From CAZLPZ01 sp964607245 (GTDB lineage Bacteria > Pseudomonadota > Alphaproteobacteria > Micavibrionales > Micavibrionaceae), in the NCBI GenBank assembly GCA_964607245.1, contig CAZSIB010000024.1, forward strand, positions 1 through 7,843: 7,843 bases of DNA, read 5' to 3'. This document shows, one piece after another, positions 1 through 5,190 of this stretch. The notes under the pieces are model-generated. The model was given only the letters and a program-made list of their open reading frames with translations, ran no database searches and had not been told where the DNA came from. How positions within the stretch are numbered: the first letter of the stretch is position 1; each line of letters begins with the position of its first letter. A program made the position numbers and the translations under genes.

Positions 1-125
1 CCCGAGCCACCAAAACATCTTTCATACCTCTGCATAAAAAGAAAAAATAAGAATGCCTCCTGGGGTAAGATTTTAGGAATTAATACTTTGTTGTCGTGGG
101 AAACATCTCAGTGGCGCGTCAAGTA

Positions 126-152
126 TTGACATATAATATTTTTTGATATACT
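126..152 (+). promoter_or_regulatory. Predicted sigma70-type promoter of the 101-residue membrane protein gene
   Basis: A perfect -35 hexamer TTGACA lies at 126-131 and a -10-like TATACT at 147-152, with a 15-nt spacer. The spacer is short for sigma70, but the region is very AT-rich and ends about 35 nt before the start codon at 188. The same layout (ATTGACAT, 15-nt spacer, yATAmT, then CTC) recurs at 3620-3646 before another gene of unknown function, which supports both calls. A TATAAT at 132-137 directly abuts the -35 and is not at a usable distance from it. Confidence 0.5.
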
Positions 153-187
153 CTCGGCATCGTAAAGTATAAAAAAGAGGGTGTCGA

Positions 188-493
188 ATGTCGGATTTAT
201 CACATATTGGAACAGTTCTTTATGCTGGCGTGCTCAGTCTTGCTACTGCTGAGTTGGCATTTTTAGATGCAAAAAATGGAAATACAACGAGAGCAAGATT
301 ACTTGGTGCTGGGGCCCTTGTTTTGGCCTTTGGGGCAGGCACAATACTTAAGACAGACTTTTCCAAACCAACGACTGGGGCGGCGGTCACGCCCCAGGGT
401 GCGGTGACACACCTTCCGGGGGAAATTCCCCAAGTCACCGAAACCCTGCCCACGAAAAAGAGCCCCGCGGCAGCACCGGCAGTGATGTTGTAA
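188..493 (+). CDS. Small predicted two-helix membrane protein, function unknown
   Basis: This 101-residue protein is not recognised. Two hydrophobic stretches, about residues 7-26 and 37-54, are separated by a short polar loop (DAKNGNTTRAR), which suggests an inner-membrane helical hairpin. A soluble tail of about 45 residues (55-101), rich in Pro, Thr and Ala, follows. The ATG at 188 is supported by AGAGGG at 176-181, six bases upstream, and by a promoter at 126-152. A hairpin with a T-run follows the stop, so the gene looks like its own transcription unit just ahead of rplY. An 8-bp GC-rich inverted repeat (375-382 with 390-397) lies inside the coding part of the tail. No enzymatic motif is visible. 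The signals around it make a real gene likely, but the function is unknown. Confidence 0.65.
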   Translation: MSDLSHIGTVLYAGVLSLATAELAFLDAKNGNTTRARLLGAGALVLAFGAGTILKTDFSKPTTGAAVTPQGAVTHLPGEIPQVTETLPTKKSPAAAPAVML

Positions 494-499
494 TTTTAC

Positions 500-529
500 T
501 TGCCTTTTTGATCGGTTTTCGCCTATAAA
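500..529 (+). promoter_or_regulatory. Possible promoter ahead of rplY (weak)
   Basis: TTGCCT at 500-505 and TATAAA at 524-529 have an 18-nt spacer. Transcription would begin near 535-537, at the base of the hairpin at 534-561, so an rplY transcript from here would carry that hairpin and its T-run in its leader. That is awkward unless the hairpin leaks or acts as an attenuator. No better promoter is visible between the hairpin and rplY. Confidence 0.25.
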
Positions 530-533
530 TCCC

Positions 534-572
534 CACCCCCGCACCCCTGGAGGCGGGGGTGATTGGTTTTTT
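534..572 (+). terminator. Hairpin plus T-run after the 101-residue gene (terminator-like)
   Basis: The stem 534-542 (CACCCCCGC) pairs perfectly with 553-561 (GCGGGGGTG), nine base pairs around a 10-nt loop. A run of six T follows at 567-572. The distance from stem to T-run is 5 nt, slightly long. It sits 40 bases after the stop of the 101-residue gene and 43 bases before rplY. It most simply ends the upstream transcript. If rplY is transcribed from 500-529, it would instead be a leader hairpin. Confidence 0.6.
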
Positions 573-614
573 AAACTGATCCTTATCAATGCTGACAAAA
601 AAGGAAATGACATC

Positions 615-1355
615 ATGTCCAAAAACTATCCGCTGTCGGCGCAAACTCGCGATCGGGCCGGTAAAGGGGTTGCCCGCGCATTGCGCCGTGAAAATATGGT
701 TCCTGCTGTGGTCTATGGCGACAACAAAGAACCGCAAACAATTGCCTTGCCCATCAAGGATTTAACCCTGACCTATCAAACCGGTATCATGCAAACGGGG
801 TTGTGCGATCTGACCATCAATGGGGCCAAGCATCTGGTGCTGTGCCGCGATGTGCAACGCCACCCGGTGAATGACCGTATTTTGCATGTGGATTTCCTGC
901 GCGTGTCGCCGAAGACGGAAATTACACTGGCTGTACCTGTGCACTTTGTTGATCAAGATTCCTGCCCCGGGATTAAACTGGATAAGGGCGTTTTGACAGT
1001 CATTAATCATGAAATCCGCCTGATCTGCCAAGCGACCAAGATTCCGGAACATTTGGAAGTCTCGCTTAAGGATAAGAAGATTGGCGATAGCTTGAAACTC
1101 TCCTCGGTTAAATTGCCGGATGGCGTGCGCGCCCCGGTCGGATCCGAAGAAGACACGATCGCGATTATCGCGGCCCCGACGGTGTACACCGAAGCGGCGC
1201 CGACGGCTGCCGCTGCTGCTGCGACACCTGCTGCTGGTGGAGCAGCGCCTGCCGCTGCTGCTGGCGCCAAAGCACCGGCCGCTGCAGCGGGTAAAGCACC
1301 GGCCGCCGGCGCGAAAGACGCCAAGGCCCCCGTCGCGCCCGCCAAGAAGAAATAG
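615..1355 (+). CDS. rplY: 50S ribosomal protein L25/general stress protein Ctc
   Basis: This is the L25/TL5/Ctc family protein that binds 5S rRNA in the large subunit. It has the long two-domain form rather than the short E. coli form (94 residues). Residues about 7-95 are the L25 beta-barrel domain, with family landmarks RAGKGVARALR (14-24), PAVVYG (30-35) and DVQRHPVNDRILHVDFLRV (79-97). Residues about 100-187 are the TL5 C-terminal beta domain, ending in KIGDSLKLSSVKLPDGV (155-171). Residues 188-246 are a low-complexity Ala/Pro/Gly/Lys tail ending KKK, probably disordered and basic, and possibly an extra RNA contact (inference). The ATG at 615 follows AAGGAA (601-606) by eight bases. pth follows after about 100 bases that hold a compound palindrome, the usual rplY-pth order in alphaproteobacteria. 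Confidence 0.97.
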   Translation: MSKNYPLSAQTRDRAGKGVARALRRENMVPAVVYGDNKEPQTIALPIKDLTLTYQTGIMQTGLCDLTINGAKHLVLCRDVQRHPVNDRILHVDFLRVSPKTEITLAVPVHFVDQDSCPGIKLDKGVLTVINHEIRLICQATKIPEHLEVSLKDKKIGDSLKLSSVKLPDGVRAPVGSEEDTIAIIAAPTVYTEAAPTAAAAAATPAAGGAAPAAAAGAKAPAAAAGKAPAAGAKDAKAPVAPAKKK

Positions 1356-1361
1356 TGATCT

Positions 1362-1462
1362 CGTCGTCCCGGAAAGGCCTTTTTGGCCTTATCCGGGACC
1401 TTCATGCCGATTTAAACTTTTGAAGGTCCCGGATAATCGCTGCCGCGATTTCCGGGATGACG
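1362..1462. repeat. Compound intergenic palindromic element with CGTCrTCCCGG ends
   Basis: Almost the whole rplY-pth gap is one mosaic palindrome. Its ends, CGTCGTCCCGG (1362-1372) and CCGGGATGACG (1452-1462), are inverted copies with one mismatch. Inside are a left hairpin (1366-1379 with 1385-1399, T5 loop, one bulged A), a right hairpin (1427-1440 with 1445-1457, TGCC loop, one bulged T), and a perfect 12-bp inverted repeat joining them (1393-1404 with 1421-1432, 16-nt loop). The central pairing uses bases that also belong to the two side hairpins, so alternative folds compete. Elements with CGTCATCCCGG ends are commonly dispersed between genes in alphaproteobacterial genomes. No other copy occurs in this window. 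It may stabilise or terminate the rplY mRNA (inference). Confidence 0.75.
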
Positions 1463-1489
1463 TTTTTGAACAAGGACGTTTTTTTAGTC

Positions 1490-2089
1490 GTGAACGAACT
1501 CTCACACATTCTGATCGTTGGCTTGGGGAATCCTGGCGATGATTACGCGGGTAATCGCCACAATGTTGGATTCATGGCGGTGGATGCCATTGCGGCGGCG
1601 CATGGGTTTGGTCCGTTTCGTCGCAAATTCAAAGGCCAAATGGTCGAAGGCAAAATTGATGGCCGCAAGGTGATTTTGCTCAAACCCGAAACTTTCATGA
1701 ATTTGTCGGGCGGGTCGGTTGCTGAACTCGCCGCGTATTACAAGATTAACACCGCGCGCATGATTGTCATTCATGATGAACTGGATTTGCCGCCGGGGAA
1801 ACTGCGCGTCAAAATGGGCGGGGGCGCGGCGGGGCATAACGGCCTCAAATCCATTGACCAACATTTGCCGGATCAAAATTATAAACGGATCCGGATTGGC
1901 ATTGGTCATCCCGGTGACCGCGATTTAGTGAGCGGCTATGTCTTAAGCGATTTTGCCAAGGCCGAGCGCGAGGGGGTGGCCGCGTTGGTTTCGACCATCG
2001 CCGCACATATTCCGTTGGTGTTAAGCGGCCAGGATGAATTGTTTATGACGAAGGTGGCGGAGAATACAGGAGAGGGTAAAAAGAAATGA
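1490..2089 (+). CDS. pth: Peptidyl-tRNA hydrolase
   Basis: Pth hydrolyses the ester bond of peptidyl-tRNA released by stalled or aborted ribosomes and so recycles tRNA in the cytoplasm. From the GTG at 1490 the product has 199 residues, close to the 194 of E. coli. The family's key residues are all present: Asn14 (LIVGLGNPG), the catalytic His24 (NRHNVGF), Asn71 (KPETFMNLSG), Asp96 (VIHDELDLPPGK) and Asn117 (GGGAAGHNGLKSI), matching E. coli N10, H20, N68, D93 and N114. An in-frame ATG at 1457 would add 11 residues. It lies in the right arm of the palindrome with no Shine-Dalgarno sequence, whereas AAGGA (1472-1476) precedes the GTG by 13 bases, a long but usable distance. I therefore prefer the GTG, with some doubt. 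The stop overlaps the next start (ATGA). Confidence 0.97.
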   Translation: MNELSHILIVGLGNPGDDYAGNRHNVGFMAVDAIAAAHGFGPFRRKFKGQMVEGKIDGRKVILLKPETFMNLSGGSVAELAAYYKINTARMIVIHDELDLPPGKLRVKMGGGAAGHNGLKSIDQHLPDQNYKRIRIGIGHPGDRDLVSGYVLSDFAKAEREGVAALVSTIAAHIPLVLSGQDELFMTKVAENTGEGKKK

Positions 2090-2487
2090 GCGGAGATTTG
2101 ACGGGAGTGTGGAGAGGAACGATAACAAACCAAGTTTCGTCCGTGTGTTTAGCCACAGCCGTTGTCACTTTTGAACAGACGGGTATAAGCTTATCTGGAA
2201 GTGTAATTTTAAAAGACGTCTTACCCCCTTCCTCTAAAGAAGAGAGACGTTCTTTAAGAGGGGAATTTTTAGACGGTGTACAATTCATCGTTTTGAATAC
2301 GCCAATCGGTGACGTACAACATTCCGGTTCCCTTTCAGAAGATGGAAAAAAAATATCTGGGTCCTGGGAGGCTGAGGCGCATTTATATGTGAGTTATGGA
2401 CGATTTGAATTGATCCGTGACGTGACTGACGGTTCTGCGGAATCGATAGAAGCAACGCAGCGCATTAAAGATTTAGTTCCGGTATAA
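2086..2487 (+). CDS. Unrecognised beta-rich protein encoded between pth and ychF
   Basis: This 133-residue protein is not recognised. It has no signal peptide and no membrane segment. The sequence looks all-beta: an opening LTGVWRGTI (5-13), alternating strands such as ISLSGSVIL (34-42) and FIVLN, then the turn-rich GSLSEDGKKISGSW (81-94) and a closing GRFELIR (105-111). A Gly-x-Trp opening with Ser-Gly-Ser-Trp and Gly-x-Phe closings resembles small beta-barrel or calycin-like folds, but that is only an impression. A short acidic, helical tail follows (112-133). The ATG overlaps the pth stop by ATGA, with AGGAG/GAGGG at 2068-2076, so translation is probably coupled to pth. ychF starts 27 bases later. 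By my count its G+C is about 44%, below its neighbours, which suggests a later insertion into the pth-ychF operon. Confidence 0.75.
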   Translation: MSGDLTGVWRGTITNQVSSVCLATAVVTFEQTGISLSGSVILKDVLPPSSKEERRSLRGEFLDGVQFIVLNTPIGDVQHSGSLSEDGKKISGSWEAEAHLYVSYGRFELIRDVTDGSAESIEATQRIKDLVPV

Positions 2488-2514
2488 GTCGGAAAGAAAA
2501 GTAAGGAAACCAAA

Positions 2515-3615
2515 ATGGGCTTTAATTGTGGAATTGTGGGTTTGCCGAATGTTGGTAAATCGACTTTATTTAACGCGCTGACGGCGACCCAAGCTGCGCA
2601 GGCCGCGAATTTTCCGTTTTGCACGATCGAGCCTAATGTGGGCCGCGTGGCCGTACCGGATGCGCGGCTTGATATGCTCGCCAAACTGGGTGGATCGCAA
2701 AAAATTATTCCGGCGCAAATGGAATTTGTGGACATTGCCGGGTTGGTGAAGGGAGCGAGTAAAGGCGAGGGGTTGGGTAACCAGTTCCTCGGGAATATTC
2801 GGTCGACAGACGCGATTTTGCATGTGGTGCGCTGCTTTGATAACGACGATATCACGCATGTGATGGGGGGGATTGACCCGCTTCGCGATATTGAGATCAT
2901 CGAAACAGAACTCATGATTGCCGACCTTGACAGCTTGACCAAGCAGATGAGCACCCTTGAGAAAAAGGCAAAATCCGGGGATAAGGACGCGAAGATTCAG
3001 GTTGACGCCATGGCCAAGGTGAAAACGGTCCTGGACGCGGGCAAGCCTGCGCGCGCGGCCGATTTGTCGGCGGAGGAACGTGTTCTTGCCTTTTACCCGC
3101 AACTGATCACATCGAAACCTGTTTTATACGTTTGCAACGTGGATGAGGGGGACGCAAGCCAGGGCAATCCCTGGACGGAACAGGTGGCGCATTATGCAGC
3201 CACGCACGGTGCGGATACAGTGATTATTTCGGCCGCAATTGAGGCCGAGGTTGCCCAGTTATCATCCAGCGATGAGAAACAGGAATTTTTGGGATCGATG
3301 GGATTAAACGAACCGGGCCTGAACCGCGTGATCCGCGCGGGGTTTAAACTCCTGGGGCTTCAGACCTATTTCACCGTGGGGCCGAAAGAGGCGCGCGCGT
3401 GGATGATCACGATTGGCATGAAGGCACCCCAGGCCGCGGGCGTGATCCACACTGATTTTGAAAAGGGATTCATCCGCGCGGAAACCATTGCGTATGATGA
3501 TTTTGTTGCCTCGGGCGGCGAACACGGCGCCAAAGAACACGGCAAAATGCGCCAAGAAGGCAAGGAATATGTGGTTCAGGACGGTGATGTGATGTTGTTT
3601 CGGTTTAACGTGTAG
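2515..3615 (+). CDS. ychF: Redox-regulated ATPase/GTP-binding protein YchF (Obg family)
   Basis: YchF/OLA1 is a universally conserved TRAFAC-class P-loop nucleotidase that associates with the ribosome. In E. coli it prefers ATP and dampens the oxidative-stress response. The 366 residues match the family's usual length. Visible parts are the Walker A/G1 GLPNVGKST (9-17), the G3 region DIAGLVKGASKGEGLGNQF (73-91), HVVRCF (103-108), a helical hairpin or coiled-coil insert about 125-195, the G4 variant NVDE (208-211) in place of NKxD (the change linked to ATP preference), the G5-like SA (239-240), and a C-terminal TGS domain about 283-366 ending in DGDVMLFRFNV. AAGGAA at 2503-2508 lies six bases before the ATG. 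pth-ychF adjacency is widespread in proteobacteria; here one small gene separates them. No intrinsic terminator follows the stop. Confidence 0.98.
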   Translation: MGFNCGIVGLPNVGKSTLFNALTATQAAQAANFPFCTIEPNVGRVAVPDARLDMLAKLGGSQKIIPAQMEFVDIAGLVKGASKGEGLGNQFLGNIRSTDAILHVVRCFDNDDITHVMGGIDPLRDIEIIETELMIADLDSLTKQMSTLEKKAKSGDKDAKIQVDAMAKVKTVLDAGKPARAADLSAEERVLAFYPQLITSKPVLYVCNVDEGDASQGNPWTEQVAHYAATHGADTVIISAAIEAEVAQLSSSDEKQEFLGSMGLNEPGLNRVIRAGFKLLGLQTYFTVGPKEARAWMITIGMKAPQAAGVIHTDFEKGFIRAETIAYDDFVASGGEHGAKEHGKMRQEGKEYVVQDGDVMLFRFNV

Positions 3616-3619
3616 TCTA

Positions 3620-3646
3620 TTGACATAGAGTATAAAAAGGCATAAT
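3620..3646 (+). promoter_or_regulatory. Predicted sigma70-type promoter of the 160-residue gene
   Basis: TTGACA at 3620-3625, 15 nt of spacer, and CATAAT at 3641-3646. The -35 begins four bases after the ychF stop codon, so the promoter fills the intergenic gap and makes the next two genes a separate unit. Start would be near 3652-3655, about 30 nt before the ATG at 3682. ATCTCC (3645-3650) is an exact inverted match of GGAGAT at the start codon (3678-3683), but it is probably upstream of the mRNA start. The design matches the promoter at 126-152. Confidence 0.5.
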
Positions 3647-3681
3647 CTCCCCCGATCATTCAAACCAAAGGGAGGTTGGAG

Positions 3682-4164
3682 ATGTCACAAACTGAGGATA
3701 CACCGGAATTACAGCGTAATTTTTTTGATGCGGCGCGCGAGATGGAGCGCCTGCTCTCGCCCGCAACGGATGCGTTTTACGAGGTTGCGATGGCGCGCGC
3801 GGTACAAGAAGGACGTCCAGCTACATTGATGGCGCTCATTCGTGACTGTGACCCTCTGTTACTTTCCTACAAAACTTATAGCGGTCCGGTCTTCCACATG
3901 TTGGCATTTGATGGTGAAAATCACGGGAAATGGGCGTGCGAGATGCTGGCGGCAAAGGGTGGATTTCATCATACCTATGTCGCGGGGTTGGCGCGGTTAA
4001 GACGTGGTGTGGGTTCAGTTACATCGCCCGGGGAAGAAAATGTGTTTGAAACATTGATCGGTCATTACACGGTTTTGTGCGGGATCGCCAAAGAAGCCGC
4101 CAACTGTGCGCCATTTAAAGTGCCAGCTGAACGGTACGCAAACGAGCCTCAATTGAAGAAATGA
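3682..4164 (+). CDS. Unrecognised soluble protein with one ankyrin-like stretch
   Basis: This 160-residue protein is not recognised. The ATG at 3682 is chosen because a strong GGAGG (3671-3675) lies six bases upstream; an in-frame TTG at 3676 abuts that site and is unlikely. There is no signal peptide or transmembrane helix, and the protein looks mainly helical. Residues 68-93 (GPVFHMLAFDG, then a helix ending EMLAAKGG) have the spacing of an ankyrin repeat (GxTxLHxAAxxG...LLxxGA). Residues 46-61 (PATLMALIRDCDPLLL) could be the end of an earlier one. This is a weak resemblance. Four cysteines (56, 86, 133, 142) are scattered without metal-site spacing. Its stop overlaps the start of the next gene by ATGA, so the two are probably translated together from the promoter at 3620-3646. 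Confidence 0.7.
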   Translation: MSQTEDTPELQRNFFDAAREMERLLSPATDAFYEVAMARAVQEGRPATLMALIRDCDPLLLSYKTYSGPVFHMLAFDGENHGKWACEMLAAKGGFHHTYVAGLARLRRGVGSVTSPGEENVFETLIGHYTVLCGIAKEAANCAPFKVPAERYANEPQLKK

Positions 4165-4529
4165 GACAAAACATGCCCCAGGGAAATCTCGCACAAGGTT
4201 TAGACAGGATGATTGATCGCCACGCGCGGTATCAATCGATGGCGTCATCTCATTCGGCGGATGGGTTGTTTTATATAACTCTGTCGGGTGCCGCGGTTTA
4301 TATGGGTGGTGACATGCTGGTGAATGCTTTTCACCGTTCACCGACCGAGATACTCCTGACGGCCGCGTATACCGCGGCAGTCACCGCCCTGGGTCTGGGT
4401 ATTCTCGGGCGGGGGGCACGTGCGCATTTTAAGGCCGCGGCGCGTGCCGAAACGCAAGCTGAACGGCTTGAAGGCCAAGCCTATGCCGCGCGCCTGGTCA
4501 AAGAAAAATGGGGTTTAAATCAAGCCTAG
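4161..4529 (+). CDS. Unrecognised two-helix membrane protein coupled to the upstream gene
   Basis: This 122-residue protein is not recognised. A polar N-terminus with an amphipathic stretch (GLDRMIDRHARYQSM) is followed by two hydrophobic segments, about 36-56 (LFYITLSGAAVYMGGDMLV) and 62-83 (TEILLTAAYTAAVTALGLGI). A charged, Ala-rich helix of about 38 residues (GRGARAHFKAAARAETQAERLEG and on) ends the protein and could form a cytoplasmic coiled coil. The start ATG overlaps the preceding stop (ATGA) and has no clear Shine-Dalgarno site, which points to translational coupling. A second in-frame ATG at 4173 is no better supported. The gene converges on the lipoprotein gene with only 12 bases between the two stops, and no convincing terminator is visible there. 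Confidence 0.7.
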   Translation: MRQNMPQGNLAQGLDRMIDRHARYQSMASSHSADGLFYITLSGAAVYMGGDMLVNAFHRSPTEILLTAAYTAAVTALGLGILGRGARAHFKAAARAETQAERLEGQAYAARLVKEKWGLNQA

Positions 4530-4541
4530 TTTACGAACGGG

Positions 4542-5087
4542 TTAGTTGTTATATCGCCCGATTTCGTGTTCGCCTTTATTGAAGTTTTGTTCTTCATAAA
4601 TGGCTTTCTTGTCCTTCAGATAGACATGGTTCGCGGTATAGTTTGACGCGGCGCGTAAGCCCGTATCATACGGGACAGACAGGATTCGTTCCCATCCCTT
4701 GGCCTTCATACAGGTTTCGTAATCGATATATTGCGTCCCTTCAGCCAGAAGCATGCCATCGCGTTCCGGCGTATCCCAGGCCATCATACTTTCCCGCGCA
4801 TCGCTATCGGCCTTTTTTACATCTTTGGGTTCGGCGGGGAAGGCATTTTTAATCTGGCCCACGCGTTCGAGTTCGGTGAGTTCGGTCACACAACGCGCGA
4901 TATCGCGGTTGAGCATTTGCTGGGCTTTGGGTCCTTGCATCCAGACGGATTCCGATGCCGAGACGCGTTGCCAATAACGGCCATTCTTGGCAATTTCGTG
5001 TTCGATATTCCGCAAGTTATGGCCTGTCGTACAGGCGGAAAGGGTAAGGGCAGCAAGTGTAAGCGCAAAAGAAAAGCGGCGATTCAT
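4542..5087 (-). CDS. Predicted outer-membrane lipoprotein with a C...CMxAKGW motif
   Basis: This 181-residue protein starts MNRRFSFALTLAALTLSAC, a type II signal peptide with a clear lipobox LSAC. Signal peptidase II should cleave before Cys19, and Thr at +2 predicts the outer membrane in a Gram-negative cell. Two further cysteines, Cys66 (DIARCVTEL) and Cys126 (DYETCMKAKGW), fit a disulfide pair. I recall small proteobacterial lipoproteins with a Cys in a helix and a later C-M-x-A-K-G-W, but I cannot name a family or function. An in-frame TTG at 5150 would add a charged N-terminus before the signal peptide and is unlikely. AGGGA (complement of 5098-5102) lies 10 bases upstream of the chosen ATG. 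The gene lies downstream of the YejA-like gene, with a weak terminator-like hairpin between them. Confidence 0.82.
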   Translation of the reverse strand: MNRRFSFALTLAALTLSACTTGHNLRNIEHEIAKNGRYWQRVSASESVWMQGPKAQQMLNRDIARCVTELTELERVGQIKNAFPAEPKDVKKADSDARESMMAWDTPERDGMLLAEGTQYIDYETCMKAKGWERILSVPYDTGLRAASNYTANHVYLKDKKAIYEEQNFNKGEHEIGRYNN

Positions 5088-5116
5088 GATGGTTTGATCC
5101 CTGGATAGGAAATACG

Positions 5117-5137
5117 AAAAATGATTCTTGCGAATCA
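5117..5137 (-). terminator. Short hairpin plus T-run between the YejA-like gene and the lipoprotein gene
   Basis: Read on the - strand, TGATTC (complement of 5132-5137), a GCAA tetraloop and GAATCA (complement of 5122-5127) form a perfect 6-bp stem, followed at once by five T (5117-5121). It lies 54 bases after the stop of the YejA-like gene and 30 bases before the lipoprotein start. The stem is short and only one third GC, so termination would be weak or partial. It may separate expression of the two genes. Confidence 0.45.
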
Positions 5138-5152
5138 GCGGAAAGAACAACC

Positions 5153-5161
5153 TGTGGATAA
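5153..5161 (-). promoter_or_regulatory. Single DnaA-box match TTATCCACA
   Basis: The - strand reads TTATCCACA, identical to the strong E. coli R1 DnaA box, in the 103-bp gap between two genes. It is alone: I see no second box, no AT-rich unwinding element, and no replication gene nearby, so it is not an origin. A single box might titrate DnaA or modulate the lipoprotein gene, but one exact 9-mer can also occur by chance in a window of this size. Confidence 0.25.
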
Positions 5162-5190
5162 GATAACAAGAGTAATCCAGAGAGACAATG

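Noticed and set aside
1007..1405. Ala-rich open frame on the - strand across the end of rplY
   Set aside because: It is the complement of the GC-rich rplY tail. The opposite frame has the L25 domain motifs, and this one has no ribosome site or recognisable sequence.
1457..1489. ATG at 1457 as the pth start
   Set aside because: It lies in the right arm of the palindrome, lacks a Shine-Dalgarno site, and adds 11 residues before the family's normal N-terminus. The GTG at 1490 fits the family length better, though the ATG cannot be excluded.
2394..3102. Two long - strand frames (2394-2954 and 2566-3102) opposite ychF
   Set aside because: Both are antisense shadows of the conserved YchF coding sequence, with no family motif.
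3645..3683. Riboswitch-like hairpin hiding the start codon at 3682 (ATCTCC with GGAGAT)
   Set aside because: The left arm overlaps or precedes the predicted transcription start, so it would not be in the mRNA, and the stem is only 6 bp.
4534..4566. Bidirectional terminator between the convergent stops
   Set aside because: Only two 4-bp stems (CGAA with TTCG, CGGG with CCCG), offset by a 2-nt bulge, are present, and there is no T-run on either strand.
5153..5161. Replication origin near the DnaA box
   Set aside because: There is one box only, no cluster, no AT-rich unwinding region and no dnaA, dnaN, hemE or parAB nearby.
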